Source: Vitellaria paradoxa
Lineage: Eukaryota; Streptophyta; Magnoliopsida; Ericales; Sapotaceae
DNA length: 64,000 bases
Reading direction: 5' to 3'
Assembly (NCBI GenBank): GCA_019916065.1
Contig: CM034233.1
Coordinates: forward strand, 19,169,936 to 19,233,935
Part shown: in pieces, positions 25,255 through 37,209 of the stretch
How the letters are laid out: the number at the start of each line of letters is the position of its first letter
Position numbering within the stretch: position 1 is the first letter of the stretch
The notes under the pieces: model-generated
Seen by the model: the letters and a program-made list of their open reading frames with translations, nothing else
Told to the model about the DNA's origin: nothing
Database searches by the model: none
Made by a program: the position numbers and the translations under genes

Positions 25255-25418
25255 TGACGTGGACACAAAAGAAGGGATGCCAAGAAGAAGACACTTCTCT
25301 TTTTCTTAACAACCAACCACGAGTGTGGGGAATCAAACGCACGCCAGCCCATAGAAAGATCTCTTTAGTCCACAAAGAACTTGTGGCTGAGAGTTAATTT
25401 TCCTCTGCCGACGTGGCA
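25255..25418 (+). promoter_or_regulatory. ACGTGG-containing upstream region of the CDF gene
   Basis: TGACGTGG lies at 25255-25262 and CCGACGTGGCA at 25408-25418, about 290 and 130 bp before the start codon. These are G-box/ABRE-type cores bound by bZIP and bHLH factors, and the second overlaps CCGAC, a DRE-like core. Assignment is by motif only. A purine-rich GAGAG leader lies at about 25505-25540. Confidence 0.45.
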
Positions 25419-25544
25419 TACCGACTCCCCTCTTTATTCCCAGCAAAATCAAAAGAATCAACCCAAGGGGCAAGCAGAGGGTGGTGGAGATTTATCTTTT
25501 AAGTGTAGAGAGAGAAACAAATTTAGAGAGAGAAAGAGAAAGCA

Positions 25545-28471
25545 ATGTCAGAAGTAAGAGACTCTGCGATCAAGCTGTTTGGGAAAACGATTCCATTGCC
25601 TCCAAACGGGGAAGCTTCAACTTCAAGCATTGTTTCTCCTGCTGATGGTGATGATCATAAGCAGCACTGTTCTTCTCCTAGAGACAAAATCTCTGAAAGA
25701 GTTGGAGGTGGAAAAGAAGACAACAAGGTATCACTAAATTCTGTATATATATATATATATATACATATATTTTATTGAATTGAGACCTACCCATTTTTCA
25801 TTTCCCCAAAACTGATAATGGGTTGAGTTCCATCTTTCTAAATTTTCATTTCCATTTCACGTAATCTATTTATCATCCAAATTGGAGTTTTGGCAACACT
25901 TGTGAATTAGTAAGAGTTTGATCAAACTTTTCCCCTATAGTTCTTTTTTTTTTTTTTTTCACCCTTTGTTACCATGCTAGAGCTGGGGTGCTTAAAGTGT
26001 TTATGGATAATGTTTTGTTTGGACACTTTTTTTTAGTCCGGAGTGAAAGTATTTCGAGGTTTTTATTTGATCAAAACGATCAAAACCAACTTTTTTTTTG
26101 GGGGTGCAAATTTGTAGTCATCAGAGCCAGGTTTTTCTGTTGTTGTTCTTAAAAAATTACTGAATTTCTATGTAGACGGGTGAGCTGTAGGCAGTAACCC
26201 TCATAAGTCTAAGTCTATGGTCAATTTGATTGTTTGCTGTTTTGATGGATATTTTGGAGAACATGATCAAAATTGGATTTTTGAAGAAGTTTTCTACAAA
26301 TTCAAGCAAGTTGCTATTTTTGTTACTTTGCAATCTTATATTACCTAACCTCGTATTTACATATATATATATATATATATATTCCAAATCCATAGATTAC
26401 TAAATTTTTGTTCCTTGTGCACTTATATCCAAGGTGAAGAATTTTTAAAAGGGATCTGTTTTTAGTTTTGTGTTGAGTGCTGGGAAATCTATCAGTCATC
26501 ATTGAACTGTGAAAATCTCATTTCTTCATCACTGCTTAAAAAATTTTGCACTTTAATCTCTAAAGATGTGCTGGTCCAGTAGCCTATGCGTTGACTTTGT
26601 AAATCTTGAGCTTATAGGACTTTAACTGTTTCAAAAAGCTCTGTAAGTTTCTACTAGGAGTCGACAAGCAGCTTCCGATTGTATCTATATAATTTTTTTT
26701 TTAATTTTTCTTTACAGATCCTCTGATTTCCGCATTTTCATTTTTGAATGAGTTTCTTCTGCTTGAATTACTCCTCTCTTTCCCAATCAGTGGCGGTAGT
26801 ATTGGCACAGGAGGGTAGGACTGCTGTTCTTCCTTTCGATCCTGCTTCTGTCCATCTTGAAATGTTTCATCTGAAAAAGTTGGATTACTTTATATCTTTT
26901 TGCTTTTTTGTGGCTGATGTTTTAAGCAAATTACAACTATAAATGCCCATAAATGGCTATCTTATCTTCTTGTATGACATGTGATCACTATGTTATTGTG
27001 GATAATTTTTTTGATCCAGTAACTTTAATTTTTACCAAGAAGCCATTAAAGAGGAGAAGAATTTGTTCCTCAAGGTGATGCATAAGATCAGATCAAACTC
27101 GCAAACAACTAGTGACATGTTAAACGAAGATGTCAATTATGGATATACTCATGCTCGATCTTTCCTTTTCTTTTCTTTTTAATGTATTCCAATATAGCTA
27201 GCATAATTTCTTAATGTTAATTCTATTTAAAATTTCAGAAACTTTCAGAAAGTGAAGTCACCAAGATTAGGCATGAAAGCAGCAGCTCTCACCCAACTGC
27301 AGAAGAGTTGAAAAATCAAGCTACATCCTGCGAGGTCAGTGAGGACCCTAAGACACCATCTGTTGACGAAGAGCCTACTTCGCCCAAAGACTTGAAGAAC
27401 GGTGAGCAGAGCGAAACCAACATCTCACAAGAAAAGACTCTGAAGAAGCCAGACAAGATAATTCCATGCCCCCGTTGCAACAGCATGGACACCAAGTTCT
27501 GCTACTACAACAATTACAACGTCAATCAGCCCCGCTATTTCTGCAAAAATTGTCAGCGGTACTGGACATCAGGGGGAACTATGAGGAATGTTCCTGTGGG
27601 TTCTGGTCGTCGCAAGAGCAAAAGCTCGTCTGCTTCGCATTATCGTCACATAATGGTTTCAGACGCTCTCCAAGCTGCTCGATCCGATGCAGGCAATGGC
27701 AGCGTCCTTACTTTTGGCTCAGATGCACCCCTTTGTGAATCCATGGCCTCTTCTTTAAACCTGGCAGAGAAATCACAGAACCACGCTCGGAATGGCTTTC
27801 ATGGACCCGGACATAAAATTTTTGTTCCATCCAGAGGGAGTGAAAATGGCGATGATCCAAGATCTTCCATTACTGCTTCAGATTCAGCACACAAGGGCGG
27901 GAATTCTGGTTTCGAAGAATCTGTCATGAAGAATTTCCATACCTTACATCCTCAAGTACCATACTTTCCAGGGCCTCCTTGGCCTTGTCAATGGAGCTCG
28001 CCTCAGTGGAGACCCGGAATGCCACCACCCGGGTTCGGCCCGCCTGGCTTTCCAGTAGCGTTTTACCCAGCACCGCCTTATTGGGGTTATAGTACTCTAC
28101 CTGGACCTTGGAATGTGCCATGGCTTTCCCCTCCACCTGAACCCACCAGTCCTAATTCTCCGAACTTGGGAAAACATTCAAGGGACGGGAACATGCTTAA
28201 TCCATCCAATTCAGAGAGAGAGGAGTCGTCGAAAGAGAACGATTCTCAGAAATATGTTTGGATTCCGAAAACACTGAGGTTTGATGATCCAAGCGAAGCT
28301 GCAAAAAGCACTATTCTGTCAACACTGAACGATTCGATTTCCGGGGGAGGTCTATTCAAGGCGTTCCATTCAAAAGGCGATGGGAAAAATCACAGAACCG
28401 AAGCGTCCCTAGTGTTGCAAGCCAACCCTGCAGCCTTATCGAGGTCGCTTAACTTCCGTGAGAGTGCATAA
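25545..28471 (+). CDS. CDF: Cycling DOF factor (Dof zinc-finger transcription factor)
   Basis: Nuclear DNA-binding protein. CDF-type Dof factors bind AAAG sites, repress CONSTANS/FT in Arabidopsis, and are degraded through FKF1 and GIGANTEA. Exon 1 is 25545-25727 (61 codons, starts [19 protein letters not shown], the usual CDF N-terminus; donor AAG|GTATCA). Exon 2 is 27239-28471 after acceptor TTTCAG; 471 residues in all. The Dof finger is at about 134-188 with C-x2-C-x21-C-x2-C at Cys138, 141, 163 and 166, followed by [14 protein letters not shown] proline- and tryptophan-rich middle follows. The C-terminal motif [19 protein letters not shown] at about residue 400 is the group-specific block implicated in FKF1/GI binding. 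The intron is 1.5 kb, and this single early intron is typical of CDF genes. The exact orthologue (CDF1, 2 or 3) is not assigned. Confidence 0.93.
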
Positions 28472-28721
28472 CTAACAAGGACTTTGCAAATCTCGCTTGG
28501 AGAGAGGGGGCCGTGTCTCTAATTAACCTTAATTTAGCTTCTCCATTTTTAATTTTATCTTTTTCTGTAACACTAGTAAGGATTGTTTCTTTTGTGGTGA
28601 GCTTACATGGTTTGGAACTGTCTTGTACATAACTATAAATATATATATATATATATATAGAAGATAGAGAGAGGACAACCAGAGAGATTCTTCAATGTAG
28701 CCAACACTTGTAACGCTGCTG

Positions 28722-28727
28722 AATAAA
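28722..28727 (+). terminator. Poly(A) signal of the CDF gene
   Basis: AATAAA lies 251 bp after the stop codon in otherwise unremarkable 3' UTR-like sequence; an (AT)n run lies at about 28637-28660. Confidence 0.55.
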
Positions 28728-30828
28728 ATGTCAATCTAAAGTCAGGAATGTCTTCCCAATTTGTTTTGGTTTTAACGGTTGAGTACTAATAATTTTCCTA
28801 GATGATTCAATCCGAAAGAAAACACTGATTTCTCAGGAAAACCCAGTGTACTATATCTGCGAATGGATACAAGGTTGGTCGATCATTTGTGCAATCATGT
28901 GGGTTTTATCACTTCCAGTAAACAACTAATGTAGCAAAGGACACTCCTTAAAGCTCTTTATGAAATTATATCCAAGGCACCGAGTGGATTTATAATTTAC
29001 TGTAAATGGAGCAGATTGCAACAGCACATAAGCTTGATTATATATATATATATATATATAAAAGGCCAAGCACCTTTCTCTTTCAAGCCAAAAAGATTAA
29101 CCAACCAACATCAAAAGGTGTCCAGCAGTCTAATAAAGTTTTTCTTTCTGGTGTTTTGAACTTTTGTTTCTGACCACAAGGTTCAAGTGTGTCAAACTTT
29201 TTATTATTATATATATTTAGGAAGGTAGGTTTGTTTTGTTTGCTTGCTTGCTTGCTTGCTTTTGGCAGAAGATATCCACAATCAAATGGTCTTGGTGATC
29301 AGCCAAAGTTGCACGACAATTTTGAGAGATATTTCACTGTTGTTATCAACACTCGAAGGCCACAATTTCTGCAAAAACTGAGCTGTTTTGGGACCCATTG
29401 CATGTGATGCCATAGACCCTGTACACCATCCTCTATTCTCTGGCCCTCTCCTCCCTCATATTTCTGTCCTCTTTCTTCATAACAGGTAAACATGCCTTTT
29501 CCCCTTTTTCCCTATCAGAATAAACTGGTATTAATTATTTTCTTTTGTACAACCACTAAAAATGCGACAGCAATGATCTTGAGATGGAGGACAGAAGATC
29601 TTAGCCATTTAATTTAGTATATGATTTTGGAACCATTTGCCACTCAAAAACTAAAATCTATGCTATCTGAACAAAAACCCCCTCAAAAATCTAATTAAGT
29701 CGGTGAATCATGTGGTTCTTCTTCAACATCAACTCCTAAATTTGTTGCAACGTTAGCATCAAATCTTGGAAAGAATACACAAAACTTGCAGTATCAAGCT
29801 AAAAATGTAGATTTCACTTTGTCCCCTCAGTTTCACTCAAAATTTTACTTTAAAACTTGATTTCTTTTTCTAATAGTAACAAATATATTAACTTTTCATT
29901 AGCTGAAATATCCCTCTTGGTAACTTTTCTCCCCTTGAAATTTATGCCAGCCGAATGGTCAACGATATGAGTAGAAGGCAAAAAGGTCAATGAGAGAAAT
30001 ATTACATGACCTTAATCGTTAAAATATAAATAAAATACCAAGTCCTAAATGGGATTTCCTCTAAAGTTAAGGGCAAAAATAGAAGTTGCCGGATTTAGGG
30101 TAAAATGACTCTAAGAGCCTTCTAAGAAATTGCCCTTCTGCCTTGAAATTTCTTCCCCAGGGTCCTTTGTCAACCTCTAAATATTATATTTGCTTGAAGT
30201 GCATGGCAAGCAAACCCAGTAAATAATACTAAACTATCGTGTCTTTGCAAAAACACACCCATTTGATGGAAACCCAATTAAAGTCAGTTAATCCTTGTTA
30301 TTATAATATTATCCATTCTCCTCCTCAATGTCAAGATCAGACCAACATTTTTACCTGAGAATCCATGTTGAAGATCTACCATATCATAGGAGATAAGGTG
30401 CATCACATATATCATAAGAAAAAATAAAAATAAATAAATAAATAAATAAATTATAAGTTTGGATGGCTAGATGGCTAATCTTTCCATCTCAGATGGGGTT
30501 TATGGGAAAAAAAAACCCAGATCTATCCGGACAATTTCGAGTTATTGATTCTAACATGTCGAAATCAATGGAATGGGAGGGCACAAAAGGTCCAATAGGG
30601 GAAGATCATGTCAGCTCGAGCATATTTCCTCCTTTGCGTGATTTGTTGGTGAAGTGCTTGGAAAAGTTATTAAAGTTGGCTTCTTTACCGGGTGAAGTGT
30701 AGGAATGCGCCTTTACTTTTTCCCACCCGTAAAGAAACTAGAAAACAAGAAAGAGGACATCTTGCATTCCTTGAAATTTTCCTTTTTATTTTCCCCGGTA
30801 ATTGAGCTAAGTAATGGATTTAGGGTCA
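28728..30828. other. Intergenic DNA
   Basis: Nothing recognised. An (AT)n run lies near 29039-29060 and a GCTTGCTTGCTT run at 29241-29260. 29810-30130 has TTTGTCCCCTCA on one side and TTAGGGTAAAATGACTCT on the other and may be a decayed fold-back element, but the match is weak. An isolated 79-codon frame (30463-30702) has no known domain. Confidence 0.45.
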
Positions 30829-30980
30829 GTTTGGCTTACCAAATTTTACCAAAAGTTACTAAATTTTAACTATTTTTTGTACTTTTTTCCAATAAAATTT
30901 TTACACCTATCACTTTTATGTCACATCTTTCCTTTTTTATTGTACTTTTTGATCAAAATTTGACCAACCAAACAACCCTC
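30829..30980. mobile_element. Short MITE, GTTTGGCTTACC type
   Basis: AGGGTCAGTTTGGCTTACC at the left; ACCAACCAAACAACCCT at the right. The interior repeats ACCAAAAGTTACT and TTTTTGATCAAAATT-like blocks. About 152 bp. Confidence 0.55.
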
Positions 30981-31403
30981 AGTTTAAAAAGTATATATCA
31001 GTGGATGATATATACTTTGATTATACATAATGGTTAAGTACTATCTTTATATATGTATAGAGCATGTAAGAATTAGTGGCAGGATATATATATCATATTA
31101 CATATATAGATATATATATTTATATAAGATATTGGAGAATGCGGCTACCTGATACTAATTGAATAGTGTTATTATGATTAATAATTATTAAATATTATTT
31201 ATCAATTAATATTGTAATTATCTAAATTAAATTATACTTATCACTTAATATTTTGAATTTTAAATATTTTAATTATCGAATTGAATTCTAGTTGTCACTT
31301 AATACTGTAATTTAAATATGTATTAAAATTTTTACTTAAATACTTCTAAAAATAATAGTATAAAACAAGGGAAAAGTTGCACTTCTTTACAACAACAACA
31401 ACA

Positions 31404-31437
<34 letters not shown>

Positions 31438-31700
31438 CATTAAGGAATTAAAAATCCTCTGCAACAAATATTAATTGTAATAGTAATACAATTCTATTAA
31501 TAATAACATCAAATATTAATTTTCTCAACAATTAAACACAAGTGCATAATCAACATTAAATTTAATTTATTGTAAAATAAACCCCATATTCTTGTTTCAA
31601 TTGGCCAAGTTTTAATTACAGATTGGAAGAAAGAGAGTGGATGGATATTGCTTTGGGCCTTTTTAGGGAGACCCAAGCTCATTCATAATGAGCCGACGGC
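30981..31700. other. AT-rich intergenic DNA with (AAC)n(AAT)n
   Basis: No gene. An AAC run at about 31391-31402 passes into an AAT run to 31434. Small direct repeats such as ATTATCTAAATTAAATT and ATTATCGAATTGAATT occur between 31190 and 31320. Confidence 0.5.
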
Positions 31701-31719
31701 TAATGGGGAGGCCTGTTTC

Positions 31720-31935
31720 AGTTCATTAAATTCAAGTCTCCAACGCAATCAACTTTATAACTAAAATTTCCGGAGTGAAATTCATCGGAAACTACGGAGT
31801 TTAAAAATTGTGAGGGAGTTTTCTGTCGTGTTTCAGTTCATTAAATTCTCCAACGCAATCAACTTTTATAGCTAAAATTTCCCAAGTGAAATTTATCGGA
31901 ATCTACGAAGTTTAAAAATTGTGAGAGAGTTTTTG
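31720..31935 (+). repeat. Tandem duplication, about 105-bp unit, two copies
   Basis: Each unit starts GTTTCAGTTCATTAAATTC and continues through CTCCAACGCAATCAACTTT, TTATCGGAA or CATCGGAA, and AGTTTAAAAATTGTGAG. The first is at about 31720-31827 and the second at about 31832-31935, with several substitutions between them. Confidence 0.7.
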
Positions 31936-32600
31936 CGATCGCGGGGAGCGATCGTCTGAGAGTGACCCTCATTTCTACCCTAACACCTAAAGATATTGTA
32001 AATTTGTTACCTTTAAGGAGCCCCTGGGGTGCGTCTCTCCCGACTCGAACTCCTATCCTTTGAGTGCTTTAATTCTTAAAGAAGAGATGTTCGAGTTGGA
32101 GGAGGTGCAACTTAGAGATTTCTTGAGGGTAACAAATTCATAATACATTCGGGTGTGAGGGTAGAAATGAGAGTTGCGGTCGGACGATCGTTCCCTGTGG
32201 TCGGACGATCGTTCCCCACGATCACGAAAACTGTAGTCATGGGTACCCACTCAACCCTTACTTTAATTATTAAAGGACAAAGGATTCGATTCAGGGGAGG
32301 CGCACGCCATGGACTCCCTGAGATGACAAATCCACACCACCTTCATGTGTGAGGATAGAAAGGAGATCTACGGTCGCGAAATCTCCCTCATATCAGCGGT
32401 CATAGGTATCCACTAAACCCCTACTTTAATTTAATTCTTAAAGGGTGGGGGATTTGAATTGGGAGAAGTGTACCCCAAGAGCTCCCTAAGGGTAATAAAT
32501 TCATAATATCTTCGAACGTGAGAATAAAAATAAAGGTCACAATTAGACGATAGCTCCCCCACAGTCGCAAAAACTCCCTCACATAAATATAATTTAATTT
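31936..32600. repeat. Inverted plus direct array of a ~190-bp CGATCG-rich unit
   Basis: One copy (about 31936-32075) is inverted relative to the next (about 32085-32215): CCCTCATTTCTACCCTAACA is matched by GTGAGGGTAGAAATGAGAG. Two further copies follow in the second orientation (about 32150-32350 and 32350-32520) and a partial one ends near 32600. The motif GGTCGGACGATCGTTCCC occurs twice in tandem at about 32178-32217. CGATCG-type palindromes mark the unit ends. No coding function is seen; probably part of an old transposon. Confidence 0.65.
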
Positions 32601-32737
32601 ATCCATAGAAGGAACTTGGAATTTAGTTAGCTGCCAAGATTTGGTTTTGCCAGTAATCATTATATATTTGAATGTTTTTTACTCTGTTAACACAAATTTA
32701 TCCCCATCAATTTGAAGCATATACTCTTGTAATATAA

Positions 32738-33014
32738 CGTGGCTGTTTGGAATACCAACTTTTCGTTAACAAATAAAAAGTAGGTAAATTTTAAATTATT
32801 GGATATCTGGTGTTTCTTGAAAAGTGTACAAAAAGTTAAGAGTTTTTTTTTATAAAAAGTTGAAGAAAGTTAGTTAAAATTAGAGAAAATTGGTAAAAAT
32901 TAGAGAAAGTTAAAGATTTTTGGTATGAAAAAAATTAGAAAAATTTAGAAAATTTTGGGGAAAGTTGGATTATTATTATCTTTTTTGAAATTTGACACTC
33001 CAAATGTGTCTTAA
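32738..33014. mobile_element. MITE, GTTTGGAATACC type
   Basis: GGCTGTTTGGAATACCAAC at the left and ACACTCCAAATGTGTCTTA at the right are inverted. About 277 bp with repeated TTAGAGAAAGTT-like blocks. Confidence 0.45.
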
Positions 33015-33165
33015 ATAATTTCTTATTTTTTTAGTACTTAATGTTTAGTAAAATTTTTTTCCTATAAATAATTAATTAATTTATATCATATTTGAACTTG
33101 TTTAAGACTTTAACGGTCAAAAGTTTTAAATTTGTGAGGATTTCCTTTTATTAAAAATATATATA

Positions 33166-33306
33166 GGGAGCGTTTGGAGTGATAAAAAGTAAGATAAAGT
33201 GGAATAATTTAAAATAATTTATGAATTCGTATGATAAGATAAAAAATAATAATTTTTAAAAATTTTTAAAATTTTTTAACATTTTACATCATACCAAACA
33301 GACCGA
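33166..33306. mobile_element. Short MITE, GTTTGGAGTGATA type
   Basis: AGGGAGCGTTTGGAGTGATA on the left, CATCATACCAAACAGACC on the right. About 141 bp with an AT-rich stem. Confidence 0.55.
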
Positions 33307-35119
33307 ATATCATTTACATATATATACACCTGATCAACAAATTTCATATTTGTGAGATTTGCTCTGCTCAACGGTATTGATATTGCATTAAGGAGGAAAG
33401 TAGTTTACCGACCTTGAATCGTACACACACACACGCACACACACACATATATGTAATTAAAACATCACTTTGCTTATGTTATGCCAATGAGATCATCAGA
33501 TTTGCTCGAAGAATTGAGCCAAATCAACCCATTTCTTTAATTGGTAAACTTTCTTATAGATAATTAATGTACACAACAAAGACTGAATAGTCAAGTCAAC
33601 CACGTGTTTGGCAATGTAAGATTGGAACTCAAATGGTGGAATTCAAATTGGAGACCTGAGACCTCTGTAATTCTCATTCCTTCCGGAACTATAGCTAGAA
33701 TGGAATTATGCACCGCGCCCCCAAACACCATTGTAAGACGTTTTGGTAAGCCTGTCTTGTGTATTGGAACATGAATTTGTATTGAGAAGGAAAAAGTGAA
33801 AAATTTTATTCGAATACAAAATAAAATAAAAAATTTTATTTTATTTTTTTATTGTGTTGGAAAATAAGATTAAAATGAATAGATATTTATTAAAAACATT
33901 TATCTTTCGCTTGATTAAATGTACAAAAATTGTATATATCATAAAGTTTTCTTTTATTTTTCTTTTCCTTCTACAAATTCATGTTCCAAAGATAGCCAAA
34001 AAAAAAAAAAAAATCCTTCAAATTTCCCTAATCGCTAGGTTATTTATCACCTTTGTGAAATTTATGTCTCATTGAAAGATTTTATAATATTTTTTTAAAT
34101 AAAAGGTAAATTAATGTGTTACTTAGTTTAAGGTTATCTATACTATTACGGGACAAATATTAAGATTTGATGAATCCTTTTTTTTTTTTTATGAATCATT
34201 TTTTGGTGAAACTTTTTTCCCTATAATAAACTTTAACCTCCTATAATTTCCTATACTTTAATGACATTAAAAAATAATTTTTTCAAAATTGTCATATAAT
34301 TACGTAATTTCATTTATTTATATTTTTATCTTTCTTAAATACCCTTTAATTACTCACTAATTTGTAACTTTTTTTATTTTCTTTTAATACTTCTTAATTA
34401 TGTATTATTTACTTAAATTACTTTAACTACTTATTATTTACTATTTAAGACACGTTTGTTATTTCTTATAATTTTATTGATTACTAAAACAAAAAAATAT
34501 TTGCATGCATTGTATGTGCACCAAAATCTAGTATATATAATATCTAGACTACTATAAAACGCGAGCCTTGAAATTAGTTTGTAGTTTGATGAAATCGGGT
34601 TGTCTTATTTTAAATTATCCTCTTCCAAATCAAAGAAGTAGTTACAAAATTTTAAATAGTAATTAGTAATTCTTTAAAAAACTATTTACATACGTAACTA
34701 ACCTCGTCCTTGTCCCGTGAAGGTATCCCAGCTACACCCCCGTTAAAGATTCAGAATATTTTATTATTATTTTATAAAAATAAGGTTATAGGTAATATAT
34801 ATACAATTTTAAAAATTATAAAGAGAAATATATATATATATATATAAATGCAAAAAGTAGACATACTTCCACCCTTGTGTCCGTGACGTGTTCGACTTTC
34901 CCATCCTATGCCTTAAATAATTGGGTTAAGTGGGCTAGACCCACTATGGTAACAAAAACAAAATAAATTATCATAAAAAGTCAAAATAGTATAAATTATA
35001 TTAATACACAATATAATATAAAAATACACAAATAATATTTATGCATTATTTCTTTTACTATTAGGTATAACATATATGTGCACTATTTTAAAATAAAAAA
35101 TTTCCTGTTGAGATGACTA
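33307..35119. other. AT-rich intergenic DNA
   Basis: No gene recognised. Contains a CA microsatellite at about 33423-33448 and many poly-T and (AT)n tracts. Confidence 0.5.
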
Positions 35120-35482
35120 AAGCACGTTTGGAGCTCTAAAAATTAATAAAAAAATGTGATTTAGATAATTTTTTTACGTTTGGAGTTCAGCTATCAAATT
35201 ACGTATTTTAGAGATAAATAATTTTTTTTAATGTATTTTTGTCAGTTCGAACGGATTTCAACAGAAATATTTTGATTTTTCTATCAAAACTTTTTAAAAA
35301 TAAAAATTTTTTTTGGAATTCATAAAAAAATTATTGGAGTTCATAGAAATTTGTTGGTATTTGTAAATATATATAATTTATAAAAATTTTTATAAATTCA
35401 TATAGTTTGAAGTAAAAAAATTTTATTGAAGAATTGTAGAACTTCCCGGAACTTTTTGAAGGTTTTTTTATACTTCAAATAG
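35120..35482. mobile_element. Longer MITE related to the 21005 copy
   Basis: GCACGTTTGGAGCTCTAAAA on the left; ATACTTCAAATAGGGGTT on the right. The internal TTCGAACGGATTT and GGAGTTCATAGAAA blocks match the elements at 21005 and 23189. Confidence 0.5.
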
Positions 35483-36388
35483 GGGTTTTAAGGGGGTTGC
35501 AGTGAAGAATGAAGGGTTAAAATTTTTTGCACTTAATCTAATAATTGCAGTTTATTTTAATTGAATTTATTTTTAAAATAAAAATAAAAGTTTAAAAATT
35601 TTGATTAGAACACAATTAATGCGGAATGTTAAAAATCACGTGTTATTAAAGTGTTAAAAAATCTTAACCATTTATTTTTTCACCGTAGCCCCTACAGTAA
35701 ATTTTTTAACTGCAGCCCCTTAACCCTCAAATAGGCCCCTTAAATTTCTTGAGTGCATCCTGTTGTCATATTGAACTCAAATACTCATTTTAGATTTTAT
35801 TATTCAAATCTCATATTTAAATACTTATTGGATTAAATTTCGTTGAAGTTTCCCTAAGCCCCTCCTAAAATAATAAAGTTATCATCAATAGCTGCGGACT
35901 TCAGCAGACGGAAAACAAAACGTAGAAGGTAAAGCATTCAAAAATGTAATCTCACCGCTCATTTATTCTGTACCAATTATTGCACTTTTTATTTTATATT
36001 GGTAATTAACTATTTGTAATTATAGGTATATTTTATTTAAAATTATTACAATTATAAAATATTATTTTTTATTTAAAAATTAACGATGAAATATAAACAG
36101 TAAGAATGCGAGATAAAATGGAGCGTGGAGCGTGGGGTAACTTTGCTGTAAAGCAGGGGAAGCCAACACATTATTATTTTGCAATTCCATTGAAAGTTCA
36201 GAACGTTCTCGTCACATTCAAAGTCTTTTTGCAGGCCAGCCACTTCGCACATCCTTCTTGGAGAATTCCGAATAAGAGAGAGAAAGAGAGATAGGCTCAA
36301 AAAAATTCTTCGTTGTTACATCTGAGCCATTTCCAGGAAATACATCATAAACTTCTCCCGAAGAAAATCTCTCTCTGTTTGATCTGCT

Positions 36389-36458
36389 GACGCATTCAAA
36401 CACTTGTGGTTCTATTCTATAAAGACGCATTCGAACACTTATGGTTCTATTCTATAAA
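36389..36458 (+). promoter_or_regulatory. Tandemly duplicated 35-bp segment with two TATAAA boxes
   Basis: Units 36389-36423 and 36424-36458 are identical except at two positions. Each begins GACGCATTC and ends TCTATAAA, so TATAAA occurs at 36418-36423 and again at 36453-36458, 146 and 111 bp before the downstream start codon. The position suits the core promoter of the calmodulin-like gene. Function is inferred. Confidence 0.6.
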
Positions 36459-36563
36459 TTGACATTCGTCTCACCCCGCCTAAACCATACCCCATCCCCC
36501 CCCCCCCCAAAAAAAAAAAAAAAATTACATCTCTTCCAATAGAGGTGACCTCCAGATCCAATA

Positions 36564-37157
36564 ATGACGAACTTATGTGAGTTCTTCTTGTTAATCTCCA
36601 AAATTCTCTTATTTTTGGACATCATGATAATTTTTTTCTTAGATGTTCAATGCTTGATCCAAAGGTTGTTGCCTTTCTTGATCTCCACCAGATGGAAAGT
36701 CTGCGACAACTGCACGAATAAACCCTCAGACAATATTGGACCAAGAAGCCTGCAGAGGTTTCATGAGGAGGATGATCATAACAACAATCTTGATGAGACA
36801 AAACAAATAGTTAGCACTGCTGCAGAGGTAAAGATGGTGATGGACACACTGGGGATGGTGTGTGAACAAGATGATCATAGTGACATCATGTTTGGTTATA
36901 AAGAAAACCTCTCTGCATTGTTTGAGGACGAGGAGCCCAGTTTGGAAGAGGTGGGAGAAGCTTTTGGTGTTTTCGATCAGAACAAAGATGGGTTCATAGA
37001 TGCGATGGAGTTGCAGAGAGTTCTCTGCTGTTTGGGTTTGGGGGAAGGATCGAAGGTGGAGGAGTGCAAGAGGATGATCAGTGCCTTCGATGAAAATGGG
37101 GATGGACTCATTGATAGGAATGAGTTCTTGAAACTTATGGAGAAGAGTTTTTGCTGA
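36564..37157 (+). CDS. CML45: Calmodulin-like EF-hand protein, CML45/46 type
   Basis: Calcium sensor of 197 residues from a single exon. Two complete EF-hand loops are visible at residues 138-149 (DQNKDGFIDAME) and 176-187 (DENGDGLIDRNE), each with acidic residues at loop positions 1, 5 and 12 and Gly at 6. They are preceded by EEPSLEEVGEAFGVF and followed by FLKLMEKSFC at the C-terminus, an arrangement I associate with CML45/46 in Arabidopsis. Residues 5-41 are strongly hydrophobic and would act as a signal anchor or membrane segment, so the protein may be membrane-attached with its EF-hands on one face. The start at 36564 keeps that segment; a later Met (residue 21) would shorten it. Two EF-hands instead of four is normal for this subgroup. 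It lies alone between repeat-rich blocks. Confidence 0.85.
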   Translation: MTNLCEFFLLISKILLFLDIMIIFFLDVQCLIQRLLPFLISTRWKVCDNCTNKPSDNIGPRSLQRFHEEDDHNNNLDETKQIVSTAAEVKMVMDTLGMVCEQDDHSDIMFGYKENLSALFEDEEPSLEEVGEAFGVFDQNKDGFIDAMELQRVLCCLGLGEGSKVEECKRMISAFDENGDGLIDRNEFLKLMEKSFC

Positions 37158-37197
37158 ATTCTCCTTTCACTTTATGCTTTTTATTTGCTTCGTACAA

Positions 37198-37203
37198 ATA
37201 AAT
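37198..37203 (+). terminator. Poly(A) signal of the CML gene
   Basis: AATAAA, extended as AATAAATAAA, starts 41 bp after the stop codon. Confidence 0.55.
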
Positions 37204-37209
37204 AAATTA

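Noticed and set aside
29810..30130. Possible third fold-back element
   Set aside because: Only short, gapped inverted similarity between the two sides.
30463..30702. 79-codon open frame on the plus strand
   Set aside because: No recognisable domain and no supporting splice or promoter context; could be a small gene but cannot be supported.
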